Shown: positions 33,497 to 45,814 of the stretch, in pieces
Position numbering within the stretch: position 1 is the stretch's first letter
How the letters are laid out: every line of letters begins with the position of its first letter
Source of the DNA: Darksidea phi
Taxonomy: Eukaryota; Ascomycota; Dothideomycetes; Pleosporales; Lentitheciaceae
Reading direction: 5' to 3'
Length of the DNA stretch: 64,000 nucleotides
NCBI GenBank assembly: GCA_030770425.1
Contig: JASJFT010000099.1
Span: 62,001 to 126,000 of the forward strand
The notes under the pieces: generated by a model
Seen by the model: only the letters and a program-made list of their open reading frames with translations
The model's database searches: none
Told to the model about the DNA's origin: nothing
Translations under genes and position numbers: made by a program

Positions 33497-34293
33497 GTGG
33501 CGAGGCGTCTTTCTGATGAGGGACTGCCGCCCTCCCATGCTCGTGCTGGTCTTCCCTTTGCGCGATACTATTGGGTCGACCAGGGATTTTGCACGGGCGC
33601 TCGCCTGTCCGAACTGCCGTTGGCTCTATCAGGCACTACGTATCCTCATCGCCAGTGTTCAGATGGCCCCATATACGCCGTGGCTAGTCGTCCGTGCGCA
33701 TGCAGAGACCGGTCTTCAACTCGAGCTCCGGTGTTTTTCCTACAACCACGCAAAGCGTCTCCGGACAGTCCTCAACGACTTCAAACATGTGCGCAAGCGT
33801 CCGGTCGTACGTCGTAGAACTGGATTTCGGGAGGGGCTACCGCTATCGTCGATGCGCAGCCGAACCATCCTCTGAGACGCTGCCGCATCCAATGCTGGTA
33901 CTTGCATTCTCATCTCCAGAGGTCTCGGCATGGGCAGCTTGTTCAAACTTCCAGACAGGATCCCGTCGCCTGCGCTGCCCACTTTGACATACCACCCACC
34001 GCATCATCCCCGAGGCCATTACAAATACCAACACCAACCTCAATACCGACATATCACCCCCACATCAGAGGTCACTTGCAGACGTAATTATGGTTACCTG
34101 TAGACGACGATGGATTAGTGTGAACCGAATGTTAGCCTGATTGTGCCGGGAGGCGGAAGGGGAGAACGAAGGAAATTCGTAAGCTGTTGAACCTCGCTAT
34201 AGCCCCGGACCGGGGAGCGAACTTCGTTAGGCGAGTGCATATTGCAGAATCAAACCAAGTGCATTATCGGTTTGGCGGGTAGTGATACCAAAA
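33497..34293. other. Intergenic, one unsupported open frame
   Basis: A plus-strand frame of about 125 codons stays open from the nuclease-like gene's stop to about 33,875. It has no ATG at its beginning and no recognised motif, so I treat it as chance. The rest, up to the SET-gene stop, holds nothing I can identify. Confidence 0.45.
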
Positions 34294-35664
34294 TCATTGC
34301 CTCCTCTTATAACTCCAGTGCCTCTTCGGATCCCTTAACAACTCCCTCCAAATCTGCAGATTAGGCGCCCACTCACCATCCTTCATCAAAACCGCCTCCT
34401 TTGCCAACTCCGCGTACTTGATCGCCTTGTTCGTATCGCCAACAGCATTGTACGCCAGCGCCGCGAAGCCATACGGAATATCCATGAAACCCTCCAAGCC
34501 TTCTTTACGATAGAGCTGCAGCAGTCTTTCAGTCGCCTTGGGGGCTTCGCTTAACTCGCCGGACCAGGCGTTGAGCGACTTTTGCAGGTCTTGGATGGTG
34601 GAGAGGGTCGCGTCTGTGGCGGCTGAGGCGGTGCAGCGGGGACAGGTGCAGGTGAAGTGGAAACCTTGAGATAGTTGTTGTTGGCGGACTGCTGTGGGCT
34701 CCAGGGGCGAGGTGTCTGGGTTCGGTTAGTAAACAATTGTGAGTTGAAGTCGACCACGTACATGCGATTGTAATCTCTTCGCCGCGTGCGACGGGTCTCG
34801 TGATGTGCACAAAGTGCGTTAGGCGTGTCGGGTCCAGATAGTATTGCGCACTTTCTAGTCAGACTCTCGTTCCTTGAAAGGCTGAGCATTGTAGACTTAC
34901 TTCGGCGAACAAGCGTGGTTTATCCGCGACGTCTCTGGGAACACTGAAAGATGATTCTGCCCTCCAATCTCCAGCTGAAACGTATTCGCCTTAACAACGT
35001 CCTGATACTTAACTTGTGCGTACCCATATACAGTCGCAAGAGCCTCATACATCTCTCTCGTAGCATCCGGCAACTGCGTCACCGCTATCCGAAAGTACTT
35101 CTCCCGTTCCATAGTCGGCAATTCATCTTCCAAGTACGCGAGGAGAGCAGGTGTATACGCAGTGACCCTATCTTTAAACTTGAGATTATTCTTGGCTAGC
35201 ATTCCCATACCTTTACCAGGTAGCTCCTGCGTATACCAGTTCCCAGAGAAGACATTGATATCATCCAGCGCTTTAGGGTCATGGAATGGCGGTAGTGCGG
35301 CGAACTCCTCAGCGATCTTTGGCGTGGTGAAGATAGAAATACCTCGTCCGTGGCTGAAAGATGTGTTTGTGTATACGCACAGCTTGCTTCCTATAGATTG
35401 GAGGATATCTGTGCAGATTGGCGGATATGACCAGGGCGCATACTTCGACTTCACATCAGGTGCCTCGATATGTACCCCGGCATTTCCAGAGCCGGCATTA
35501 CTAATCTTTTCAACAAACTCATATTTTCTGTCATTTGATGATTGTAGATTGACTGTCGATAGCGGATGTTCGTGCCAACACTGCCAAGACAAGCTGATGA
35601 TGGAAGGAGACGAATGCGCAAACGAAAGCGACGCAAGAGAGACAAAAAGAAGAGGAAGTCCCAT
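34294..35664 (-). CDS. SET-domain protein (SMYD/SET5-like)
   Basis: Three exons, 35664-34901, 34850-34762 and 34715-34294 (introns 50 and 46 bp), encode 424 residues. The start at 35664 gives a hydrophobic leader ('MGLPLLFVSLASLSFA'). An in-frame ATG at 35817 is an alternative. The SET domain begins near 'GKGMGMLAKNNLKFKDRVTA'. Intron 1 splits the Asn codon of the catalytic motif N-H-A-C-S-P-N, and intron 2 splits the Tyr codon of 'GEEITIAYT'. The post-SET cysteines follow ('FHFTCTCPRC'). A helical TPR-like tail ends the protein. SET proteins methylate lysines, but secreted-looking leaders occur in many fungal members whose targets are unknown. Splice sites are supported by exact recovery of both motifs. 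Confidence 0.85.
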
Positions 35665-35954
35665 CGTGGGGTAGTACGGTGTGTGAATGATGTTCACAGC
35701 GTCACGACAAGCATGTTGTCCGCTAAAGTTCCCAAGCCGCCATGATAGGACTGGTGAGACAAGAGGTGTGAGATCTCTTCGGGCTATTTTTGGTCTGCCA
35801 AGCAGATTAGTCAGCATCCTCTTCAGTAGTCGAGCTGGTGAAGAAATTGGGTATATTCGACTATGAAGATGTCACGAACACCTGAAATGCAGCGTGTTCA
35901 TCCCAAGGGCAACGAGGCTATGTAAGCAAGATCCAAACCGGTGAGCACGCGACC

Positions 35955-37087
<1,133 letters not shown>

Positions 37088-37677
37088 GGTTGTGGTGGAT
37101 TGGTACGCGGCGCGAGAGACAAAGTATTTCTTTCGATTTGTATGGTGCGAGTCTCCTTTGTAAGGTCCTACGAAACACGCAGAGACCAGTATAGGCCAGG
37201 GTATTTGCCGATATGAAGTGTAAATTGTGCGGCGTCGAAAGTGCCGTGGTGGTGGTGGGCGGCGCGCTGTCACAACGCTGGAGCAAAAGTTGAGCGGAGC
37301 TGGGAAAATGTTCGAGCACGGGGCGGTAAAGAAAGGCAGAAAATGCTAGCGTGCGCACGTGCCAAGACTCCCAACCCCGCCATGTCTGATCGGATTTGAC
37401 TGCGCCGTTCCTGAAATCCGGTCATGACTCAGCCGTCACAGCCGCTTTAGGCAACACAATAAGACGACGAGAGCCCGTCAGCACGATCATCGGTTTAGGC
37501 CCGACATGATTCACTTGCAGCATCGATTCAGCGGCGATCGAACCCCGTCAAAGACGAAGTATAAGAAGCAGCAATCAACTCGAGATGGATGACAACAACC
37601 ACCTGACACCTTCCCCAAGAGAGATATCGACTCTTCTTTCATACACACTTTACACTTAGCCCCGACAGAAATCTGCC
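37088..37677. promoter_or_regulatory. Divergent promoter region of KRR1 and SDR genes
   Basis: A 590-bp spacer between two opposite start codons holds both promoters. No gene or repeat was found in it. Confidence 0.45.
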
Positions 37678-38752
37678 ATGAGTGACTTCAGTGCTCCCGA
37701 GTTCACGCAGTATGCGGCGGTCCACCAAGACCCTAAAGGCCCAGGCGATTCCCGCCCAACCGCGCTCCAGATCGTCAAGGACAATGACCTTGAAGGCAAG
37801 TAGTGTTCGGACAATCGTATGCTTCAAAGCTGACCTCCGCACAGGCAAGCTCTCCGACAAGGTCGTTCTCATCACGGGTTGTTCGTCCGGCATCGGTATC
37901 GAGACAGCCCGAGCGATGAAAGCCACCGGCGCCCATGTCTTTGCTACGGCTCGTGACTTGACCAAGGGCGAGAAGGCACTCGCCGATATCCTTGAGCCGG
38001 GAAAACTCGACCTCCTACCGCTCGATCTCAACTCTCTCGCCTCGGTCCGCCAGCTTGCCACTACTTTCCTAGAGAAGACCGGCAGCAAGCTCAATATTCT
38101 GATTAACAACGCGGGAGTTATGTGCACACCACTCGGCAAAACTGAAGACGGCTTCGAGACCCAGTTTGGAACAAACCACCTAGGGCACTTTCTCCTCTTC
38201 CAGCTCCTCAAACCCGCGCTTCTATCCTCTTCGACACCCGATTTTCAGTCGCGCGTGGTTATCTTGTCCTCAGCTTCCCATCGATATAACCCGATCAACT
38301 TCGAAAACGTCATGCTGGATGGCGATTACCATTCTCAACGCGCTTACGCTCAATCTAAAGTCGCCAACATCTACATGGCCAACGAGATAGAACGCCGTTA
38401 CGGTGCCCATGGTCTTCATGCGGTGTCTGTGCACCCAGGCGCTGTCCTTGACGGCTCCAATCTACATACTCATGTAGCTGCACTAACAGAGCAGCTGAAG
38501 AAGATGCCGGGCGTGGCCGAACACCTTAAAAGCCGACAGCAAGGCGCTGCTACCACTGTCTGGGCGGCTATCGGAAAGTGTTGGGAGGGAAAGGGCGGCA
38601 AGTACTTGGAGGAATGCCAGGTCGGCGTACCTGTGAAGGAGAGCGAAGCTATTGTGAAGAGTGGGTATGAGAAATGGGCATTCGACCAGGAGAATGAGGA
38701 GAAGCTCTGGAAGCTGAGCAATGAGCTGGTTGGCTTCAAAGACGACGAATAA
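37678..38752 (+). CDS. Short-chain dehydrogenase/reductase (WWOX/retinol-dehydrogenase-like)
   Basis: Exons 37678-37795 and 37845-38752 give 341 residues. The 49-bp intron starts with GC, not GT: the junction AAG|GCAAGT is the strict consensus of GC-AG introns. Using it, and no nearby GT, restores 'IVKDNDLEGKLSDKVVLITG'. The Rossmann motif TGxxxGIG ('TGCSSGIG') follows, then 'NILINNAGV' and the catalytic Ser ('LSSASHRY') with Tyr-x-x-x-Lys ('AYAQSKVAN'). Fungal relatives are NADP-dependent oxidoreductases close to WW-domain oxidoreductase and retinol dehydrogenase. Substrate unknown, probably cytosolic or ER-associated. Without the GC intron the 5' coding exon would be lost. Confidence 0.87.
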
Positions 38753-39476
38753 CTCTAGTCTTAATGCTAGCAATAATTAACATGTCGATACTTTCAGTTC
38801 CTCGGTGTTAATTCAATCTGACCGTCTGCTCACAGTAGATCTCCATGTCTACTTATGCTCGTCAACTTACAGTAGTGCCTGCGACTCTAGCCGCACTCGC
38901 AGCGGAGATATGTAAGTTGCAAGCTTGACATCTGACCTCTACATCGGTCCGTTATGGTGGTACCGTTTATGACTGATGACCAATACGAATTTTAATCACG
39001 CCTCGTTCAAGCATTCTCAGCAGCTACATCTAGCTTTGGCATTTTCCATCCGTAGAAGTATCGAGAGCCCTACAAAAGCCTTTTGTACATGTGACAGCCC
39101 ATTTACCACCCACAGTATACCGGCGCCTTAAGCTTACACTCCTCTCCTTGGCTCATTCCTCAAAGCAAATTTCGCGATTATCGTCCCACTCCTATTGAAA
39201 GCTGTTAGCAATTCTAGAAAGTGGCGGTGTTTGGCCGAGGGCTTACCTCGAATTCAAAGCATCCAGACGCCACGCATGAAGCGGGGCCCATTTCACACCA
39301 TCTGTAGCAAGTCATACAGTCGCGTCGCTTGGTTATGTCTTGCGGTGGTTTGGCGTTGGTCAAGAGGCCTCGCACAGGGGCAGCGGTAGGTTGGCTGGCG
39401 AAAAGTACCATCGTCATGGTGACAATCGCGAGAGCGTGAATACGCATTTCGAGTTGACACGCTGTCTGGTGGTACA

Positions 39477-39530
39477 AACTGCACTGGAGCCCCTCTGGAT
39501 TAGCTTTGCCGACTTCGTACCCCGACCGTT
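39477..39530 (-). repeat. Copy 2 of the dispersed ~50-bp repeat
   Basis: The minus strand reads AAGTCGGCAAAGCTAATCCA followed by GAGGGGCTCCAGTGC. It is nearly identical to the plus-strand copy at 31.73 kb. Confidence 0.62.
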
Positions 39531-39569
39531 AGGGTGGTGTGGTAGCGCTAGGAGGAAGTCGCTGTGTAA

Positions 39570-39622
39570 AGTGTGCTGAAGGCCTTCCGGATTAGCTTTA
39601 TCGACTTCGGACCTCGATCCTT
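39570..39622 (-). repeat. Copy 3 of the dispersed ~50-bp repeat
   Basis: The minus strand reads GAAGTCGATAAAGCTAATCC followed by GGAAGGCCTTCAGCAC. It is about 90 bp from copy 2 in direct orientation, so the pair looks like a tandem duplication with divergence. Confidence 0.6.
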
Positions 39623-39947
39623 GGGATGATGTGATGTTGGTAAAAAGTCGCGGTTGTGGGAAAGGTTTGAAACCCATAGCTACTCAGGGGCCTCTTTCAT
39701 ATAGCACACGGGATTCTCAACGTGAAATGAGTTTTTGGGTAACCTAGCCATGGTTGGGCCTCTTTTTAATTTTGGGAAGGCATGACCCTGGTTCGGAGTT
39801 GGCCTCAATAAGGTTCTTGGCACTTGCCAGTTAGGTCATAGGAAAGAGTAATCGAAGCCACTTTGTGCAGTTATTTATTTTTTATCTTGTTTGTTGTGGG
39901 TTGCAAACAACAACACACCACTTTTTGATCCTACCTTTCTTACCGCA

Positions 39948-41019
39948 AATCCGCACCGCTTTTCAACCTCAAGACGAATTTTCGCTCCTGCCTCGTACAA
40001 ATAGCATAATCGCCAATATCAGCGCCGATACAATTGTCACCACCGTTTGGGCAGCGTTGGTGTTTTTTGTTGGGTTGCTGTTCTTGTTGGTAATGTTGAG
40101 ACGAGGAAGGAAGGGGGTTGGAGCCCCGCTCTTTCGCGGCTTGATGGTCGCAGTCATCTCAATGATTGGGTATGGTAGTAATATCCTTCTTTCCAGCCCC
40201 TTATATCTGAGTTTTGTCTTCCACTCTTAAGGAAATTTGTCTTAACCAAATTACTAACGTAATGAATCAGAAACGCGGCATTTGTCCTGGCATTCAAATT
40301 TCAACATCAAAAGCTCACGATTCCCCTTCCGATTCTCGAACATACGACTACGAGAATTACGATTGTCTCCAGTTTCTACGGCTTCGTTGCGCTTTGGACA
40401 CAACTACACGCACTTAACTTCTGGATCGAACGCGTTTTTATATCCTGTCTTACTTTGGTAACTATGGTTATCAACATAGTTAGTAAGGCCGTTTGGGTTA
40501 GCAAGAAAAATCCGCCGAAAACTCTGTCTTCTTTTGTAAACGCCGCCGAAGTCGCATTTCGCGGGGGAAATTTTGGTTCTGGTTTCGCTCCCGCTCGCCG
40601 TCATCGCTTCGCTTTTCGTCAAGAATTCTCTTTTTCCGAATGCAAAGTATTCCGGATCAGCTTCAACGCTCTTCCCGCTGTCCAATTGGCGTTTTCTTGC
40701 GACAATTTCTGTCGCAATAATTTGGGCGGCTTTGGAATTTGCCCTCACTTTGTGGTCGACAAGACAAAAACAACAGCATGGTAGCAGCTACAAGGCTGTA
40801 CTTTGGAGCACGTTGGCATTTAACCTCATCTCTGTCCTATTAATGGCCTTACTTTGCTGGCCAAAGCAATTGGAAAAAGGGGCATATGAGGTTTTATGCT
40901 TCTTACAGAAGCTTAAGGAGATAGAAAATTGGTCAATAAGCAGTGAGGATGAAGAAGAAAGGCCTCGTACACTGTTTACGATACCAGAACAGCTTGAAGC
41001 GGGGGGCCTGGAGGATTGA
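39948..41019 (+). CDS. Multi-pass membrane protein of unknown function (start not found)
   Basis: Exons ending 40169, then 40271-40496 and 40552-41019, can be joined across 101-bp and 55-bp introns in frame. The product has about six hydrophobic segments, for example 'VTTVWAALVFFVGLLFLLVM', 'VFISCLTLVTMVINIVSKAV', 'ILVLVSLPLAVIASLFV' and 'AVLWSTLAFNLISVLLMALL', with an acidic C-terminal tail. I do not recognise the family. The second intron is needed because the frame otherwise breaks at 40.55 kb. No ATG precedes the first membrane segment in frame. Either an upstream exon exists, or the start is lost and the gene is broken. The left limit given is approximate. Confidence 0.5.
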
Positions 41020-41990
41020 TTGAGTTGTGGAGCTTTGGTGTTGGTTTTGGGTTATTTTTCCTTCACATTCCTATTAGTATATTATTTTGGGGGACCCCAA
41101 ATTGTTTTGGTCCTTTTCTAGATTGGAATACAGATTGTTTACCTTCTCCGCAAATATTTCTACATCTTCTTTCCACTTTCGTATGTATACTGGAGCATAA
41201 AATTTATAGCAAACTCTTCAAGTTATTTACTAACTACTGAACTCCATAGCTATAGTACTTTAATATAAAGTACTTTTATAGCCTTCTGTTAAAATCGACG
41301 TATCCCTCCTAACTCTAAACCAACCAATGCGGACTTCCCCGTAGCTTTAACCACCTCTATAGTAGACTGGTTAGGCCTTTATCGATACCTGAGTTCCACG
41401 ACCATAATATCTTATGCACAGTCTTTTGCCAGCCTTCCCTCTCTCCGACCGTACTGCTCGATCAACAAGTTCGCCTCACTCTGAGCTCCTCCGTTATGCT
41501 CTAGATATCGCGCTCCCGGTCTTCATCAACGGTAATACAGGCATGCATACGCACTGGAAATCAAGGTACTGCATAGAGCCTAGCATACGGACTTGTCGAG
41601 GGAGAGCGAAAAGCAACCCAACGACAAGGTGGTGAGCTCTTTGTACGCGGAGATGCTGCGCACGGACGTAGAAAGACTAACTCGCTCGAGTCGTTGAATA
41701 TTGCGCCTTGCAAGCGCAGATTTGGTCCAAGAGGGTTAACATCGAAAGCAGCCATGACTGATCGTGTCGATGGCGTTGATAGAACCCTCGGTCGTCCGAG
41801 GTCGTTTCGGCCCTTGCTTTCTCGAAGTTTTCCTACCAGTAGTTGCTTGATCAAGAAGTGGAAGTCTAGCATTTGATGACTCGAGTGGAGATTCATCGGG
41901 TCGTGCAGCTATAAGAAGGATCTGCCGCTCAAGTAAATAGAGCCGTGCGAGAGGAGAGAGTTGTAGAGGTGGTATGATTATAGTGGCTCG
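41020..41990. other. Intergenic, no gene seen
   Basis: The first part (41.2-41.4 kb) is AT-rich and holds the palindromic AAAGTACTTTAATATAAAGT stretch near 41,255-41,275. The rest has only featureless short frames. Confidence 0.45.
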
Positions 41991-44900
41991 TCAAGCGTTT
42001 ACTTGGTCGAAGAAGGGCCAACCATCCCCCATACCACTTGCAAGACTATCGCAAGGCACTTCGTCGCTTAGCTCGAGCATGGCACCCATCACATTGTGTG
42101 TTGCGGCGTCGTATAGCTGCTTAGCCAATTCCTTCGCTGCAAGTTGGCCGTTTGCTTCAGCAAACTTGATAGCCCTCGGATACTGTTTCCCATCTAGAAG
42201 ATTCGCGCCCTTTTCAACCAGGAACAACATCATCTCTATCCGACCGTGTTCAGCGGCTCCTTCGAAGGCGGTCCTTCCATCAAGCACGGCAGGCGGCGCA
42301 TTGATATCTGCGTTATGCTGCAAGAGAATGTTTGCTATTCGTATGTGGTCTTGGATAGCAGCGAGTTGAAGGGCAGTGGCACCGCCGTGTCCTGCAGGAG
42401 AGCCATTGGGATCCGCTCCCATCTCAAGCAGGTAGCAAACCACGTCTTCTTTTCCAACCTCGGCTGCGCACTGAAGCGGAGTTCGGGCAATTCTAGACTT
42501 TGCTGGATGGTTCACACTAGCACCCGCCTTTACAAGACGCTCGACAAGTTTAAGGCCTTCGGTGTGTTCAATGGCGTATAATAAGGCGGTCTTGCGATTG
42601 GGGGGGACCGAGTCTTCCTCATACACAATGACGTCTGGATTTTTCCAGTCCTTGAGAAGCACGTCCAGAAAACCCATGTTCCGGTCAGACCAGAGCGCAA
42701 GAGCGTAACCAAGAGTGGTCAAGTGAGATCTGGTATCCTCATGGCCTACCAGACTGGTGCCCTCATGGCATACCAGACTGGTGCCCTCATGGCATACCAG
42801 ACTGGTGCCCTCATGGCATACCAGACTATTCGCATCTGAAAATGCTGCAAGCCGACTGAATGCGCTGAGGTCGCCGTCTTTTAGAACCTTTTGTAGTGCA
42901 AGGCCCCCGAAATGCCTGCTAGAAGAGGAATAGCGGGCTGTAAACGCATCAAGAAGTATTTCCAAAAACCCTGCTCCAGATTCTTGGGTGGCAAAATATA
43001 AGGCCCAGTCATCGCACGGATCCACCCCATGACGAAGTAGGCTTTGACAAAGTTCGAAATCTCCCGTCCGCACGCTCGCACCGAGTGCTGTCAATGCCTC
43101 ATAGCCTCCATCATATAAATCATTACATGTAGTACGTACTTCGATGAAAGCCTCGTGGTCAATGAGTAAATTTGCAATCGTTTTCTCCTTCCGTAGGATG
43201 GCTGCGCCTAAGAGACTGGTGCACCAGTCGTTGTGCTCGTCCAACACTGCGAATGTTTCATCCAACCGTATACCTGTAGCGAGCAGACTCTTGACAACGT
43301 TGATCTCGCCCCATTTGATAGCTTCAAACAGAATTTCTCCCCAGGACTTCTCGGAGAAAGACATGCTTCTACATATCCTTGGGACTAGATCGACAAGCAA
43401 CTGCGCAGTAATTGAGTGACGGGCGATAACGGCCTTGTACAGTGCTGTGCTGCTAGGATGAATGCCGGTTTGAAGAAGCTTCTGAACGATACTGTCCCGG
43501 CCCAAACTAGCAGCAACAGTTATCACCGAGCTGAAGCTATTCCTGGAGGGATATTGGTGGCTAGATGGGGATCGAGGGTAGGCCAGAAGGATGTCAATGA
43601 GAGCTTCATCCCCTATCCACGCCGCCGCCTCCAATGTCAATCTGAGCCCTACTTCGTTTTCAGCAAGTTTTTTCATGAATCCTAGCCTTTTGAATAGCTC
43701 AAAAGCCTCAAAAAACCTTCCCCTGACAGCCTCGCTGAGCGCAGTGCACTGGTATTCTGCCTCACTGTAGTTGAATTCTGGCACGTAAGAGGAATTTGCA
43801 TCTATGCCAAATCCGAGAAATAGCTTGATGGCTTGCATATTCCGGCCTCGGACGGCATTTATGAGACAATTGGCATTAGGCTGGGCGCCAGCTCTAAGAA
43901 GTAGTTGTGTCGCTTCCATGTGTTGGTTGTAAGTTGCGTTTGAGAGACTGGCCGTTAACACCTCGATCCAACAACTGCTGTCGCGGATTGTTGCTGGATA
44001 CTCCTGTTCCAATATTGATTGAACTGAGGAAGTAATATAGTCTGCATCGCTCCTGCGAAGAATCCATGCAAGTCCTCCATTCTGTATGAACATCTCTGTG
44101 CTCGAGTGAAGGAGGCCTGCCACAAGAACCTCAAGCACCTCAGGAACACATTGATAGACGGCAATTCGTAAGGACATTGGGCTCGGCTTTGCTCCCGCAT
44201 TGAGCAGGCAACTGATAATGTCGACTACTTCCTCTTGGGCTACTGCTAATTGATTACTTGACGCCCACGAAAGGAGGTCGTCAAGAGGGGATCTGAAATA
44301 CAGATATTTCGAAGGATCAGCGCCCAGTCTCAGCAGTGTTTGTACTGAATTTTTATTAAATAGTGCGCATGCTCGTTCTAATAGTAGTAGACATTGGCCA
44401 TTCTGGAATGTGCACGAGATGTCATTTGGGTTTAAGCCACGTCGAATGATGGCTTCGAGGGGTCTAAAAGCATCGAGTTCAACTGCGGCGCGCACTAAGC
44501 CTTGTTCGATGGCTCGAGTAAAGGGCTTCCGAAATGAATTCAGAAAACGATTCAGCTCCGGCACTGGTAGAGAAAGCACGTATTCGATTGCCGCCTTATG
44601 AAGTGCGTCTAGTGGGCTCTTCGGCTTTCTGAGGGCGGCTAAGTCCTGATTGTTGAGGAGACGCAGTGTGATGAAGTAGATGAATTGAAGACCAGGAGAT
44701 TGTTTGTGCAGATGCTGCCATGTGTCCGGCAAACATGCTTTTTCCAATGCCATAGAAGATATGTTGGCGGCTGCGCTTGACTTCTGTAAGAACTGCTGGA
44801 TTGCAGGCAGAATATATGGCACGGCATTTTCAAATGATGACAGTATTGCATTCGATGCCATAACAGGCTCGATGGAGGTCTGGTGGATTTGCCACCCTGA

Positions 44901-45726
44901 AGACATTGCGAAGGAATCCAGATTCATGACGTCAAATGTAGATACGGGTTCGCTCATTATATCCGTATATCCAGTGAGGGCGTTCGAATGCTCCAGTGAC
45001 AACGTAGAGTTCGGGGTGATCCCTAAGCTACTTCCGTCAAACGGTTGTGGTGTGTATGGGGGAGGAAATGTCGAATAGTTTTGATCATAGCCAAGAGCGG
45101 ACAGAGGAATGGGCTGTTCCAGATCGTCCTGCGGTACCAACAACTCAGCAATATCTGTATCATGGTTGCGATATTTGGAGTGTACTGGAAGTGCGACTGA
45201 TCTCGTTGGGGGCGTTTTCAACATGACATATTCTGGGAGAGGGTCCAATGATGCTGCTCACGTATAAATTAGCGAGGACCAGAGGGTATTAGGGGGAAGA
45301 GCATGCCTTGTGGATGAATGCGTGCCGAACCGCCAACTTTATGGCGTTGTGTTTCCTTCCGCACCTTGCTCGGTTTCACCAATGCACCTCTCAGGAAGAC
45401 GTGGGTGCTCTTTCCTTCGGCGGCCCGGATGTCCAACTGACGTGAAATCGCCTGCCAGTCGACATGCGTTGCGTATTTTCGAAAATTCCATTTCTTCAGT
45501 CGTGTTTCGTACTGGGCTTTGCTGCGATATGTTCAGTGTTTGGAAGATAGAAGATACCCGTGATGTGAACTCACCTTGCTCGGAAATGATGCTCACTTGC
45601 CATGATTTCCATCACGCCATCTGAGCCTTCCAGTTTCTTATCTTCATCTAGGTATAGCTGCCGAATCGTAGACTTTCTCGACTCCCATTCTGTATCAGCG
45701 AGTCTCCGGCACCGTTGGGCGCTCAT
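41991..45726 (-). CDS. Clr5-domain ankyrin-repeat protein
   Basis: Three exons are inferred: 45726-45575, 45521-45307 and 45253-41991, about 1,209 residues. Exon 1 plus exon 2 rebuild an N-terminal Clr5 domain: 'TEWESRKSTIRQLYLDEDKK', then 'EHHFRASKAQYETRLKKWNF', then 'KYATHVDWQAISRQ', all typical of this DNA-binding-like fungal domain. Exon 3 carries many degenerate ankyrin repeats, best seen at the end ('TPLQCAAEVGKEDVVCYLLE', 'TALQLAAIQDHIRIANILLQ'). Intron 1 (53 bp) is canonical. For intron 2 either a GC donor at 45306 or a weak GT donor at 45330 keeps the frame. A four-unit, 24-bp coding repeat lies at 42733-42828. It is probably a nuclear or regulatory protein; partners unknown. Confidence 0.82.
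42733..42828 (-). repeat. Coding minisatellite, 4 x 24 bp
   Basis: Four consecutive 24-bp units lie inside the ankyrin gene. Three are identical and the unit at 42733-42756 has three changes. Being a multiple of three, each unit adds the octapeptide Ser-Leu-Val-Cys-His-Glu-Gly-Thr without breaking the frame. Confidence 0.95.
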
Positions 45727-45766
45727 TGTAGGTAGTCCGGTGTAGGCGATGTCTGCGTGTGGGTAA

Positions 45767-45814
45767 ACTAAGGGATGCTTCTCAGGCTGGACTAAGGGAT
45801 GCTTCTCAGGCTGG
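45767..45814 (+). repeat. Exact 24-bp tandem duplication upstream of the Clr5-ankyrin gene
   Basis: The unit ACTAAGGGATGCTTCTCAGG plus CTGG occurs twice head to tail, about 40 bp upstream of the start codon, so it lies in the 5' leader or promoter. Confidence 0.93.

Larger units (their letters stand above)
38753..39947. other. Intergenic with tandem inverted-orientation repeat copies
   Basis: About 1.2 kb without a supported gene. It contains the two repeat copies at 39,477-39,622, listed separately. An upstream exon for the next gene may be hidden here, but I could not find one. Confidence 0.45.

Noticed and set aside
33489..33875. 128-codon plus-strand frame after the PD-(D/E)XK gene
   Set aside because: It lacks an ATG at its start, has no recognisable motif and overlaps the stop of the upstream gene. 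It is probably chance openness in GC-rich DNA.
45339..45596. Separate 85-codon minus-strand gene upstream of the ankyrin frame
   Set aside because: Its frame crosses the real intron and does not match the Clr5 frame. The spliced exons give a recognisable Clr5 domain, so this is a shadow.
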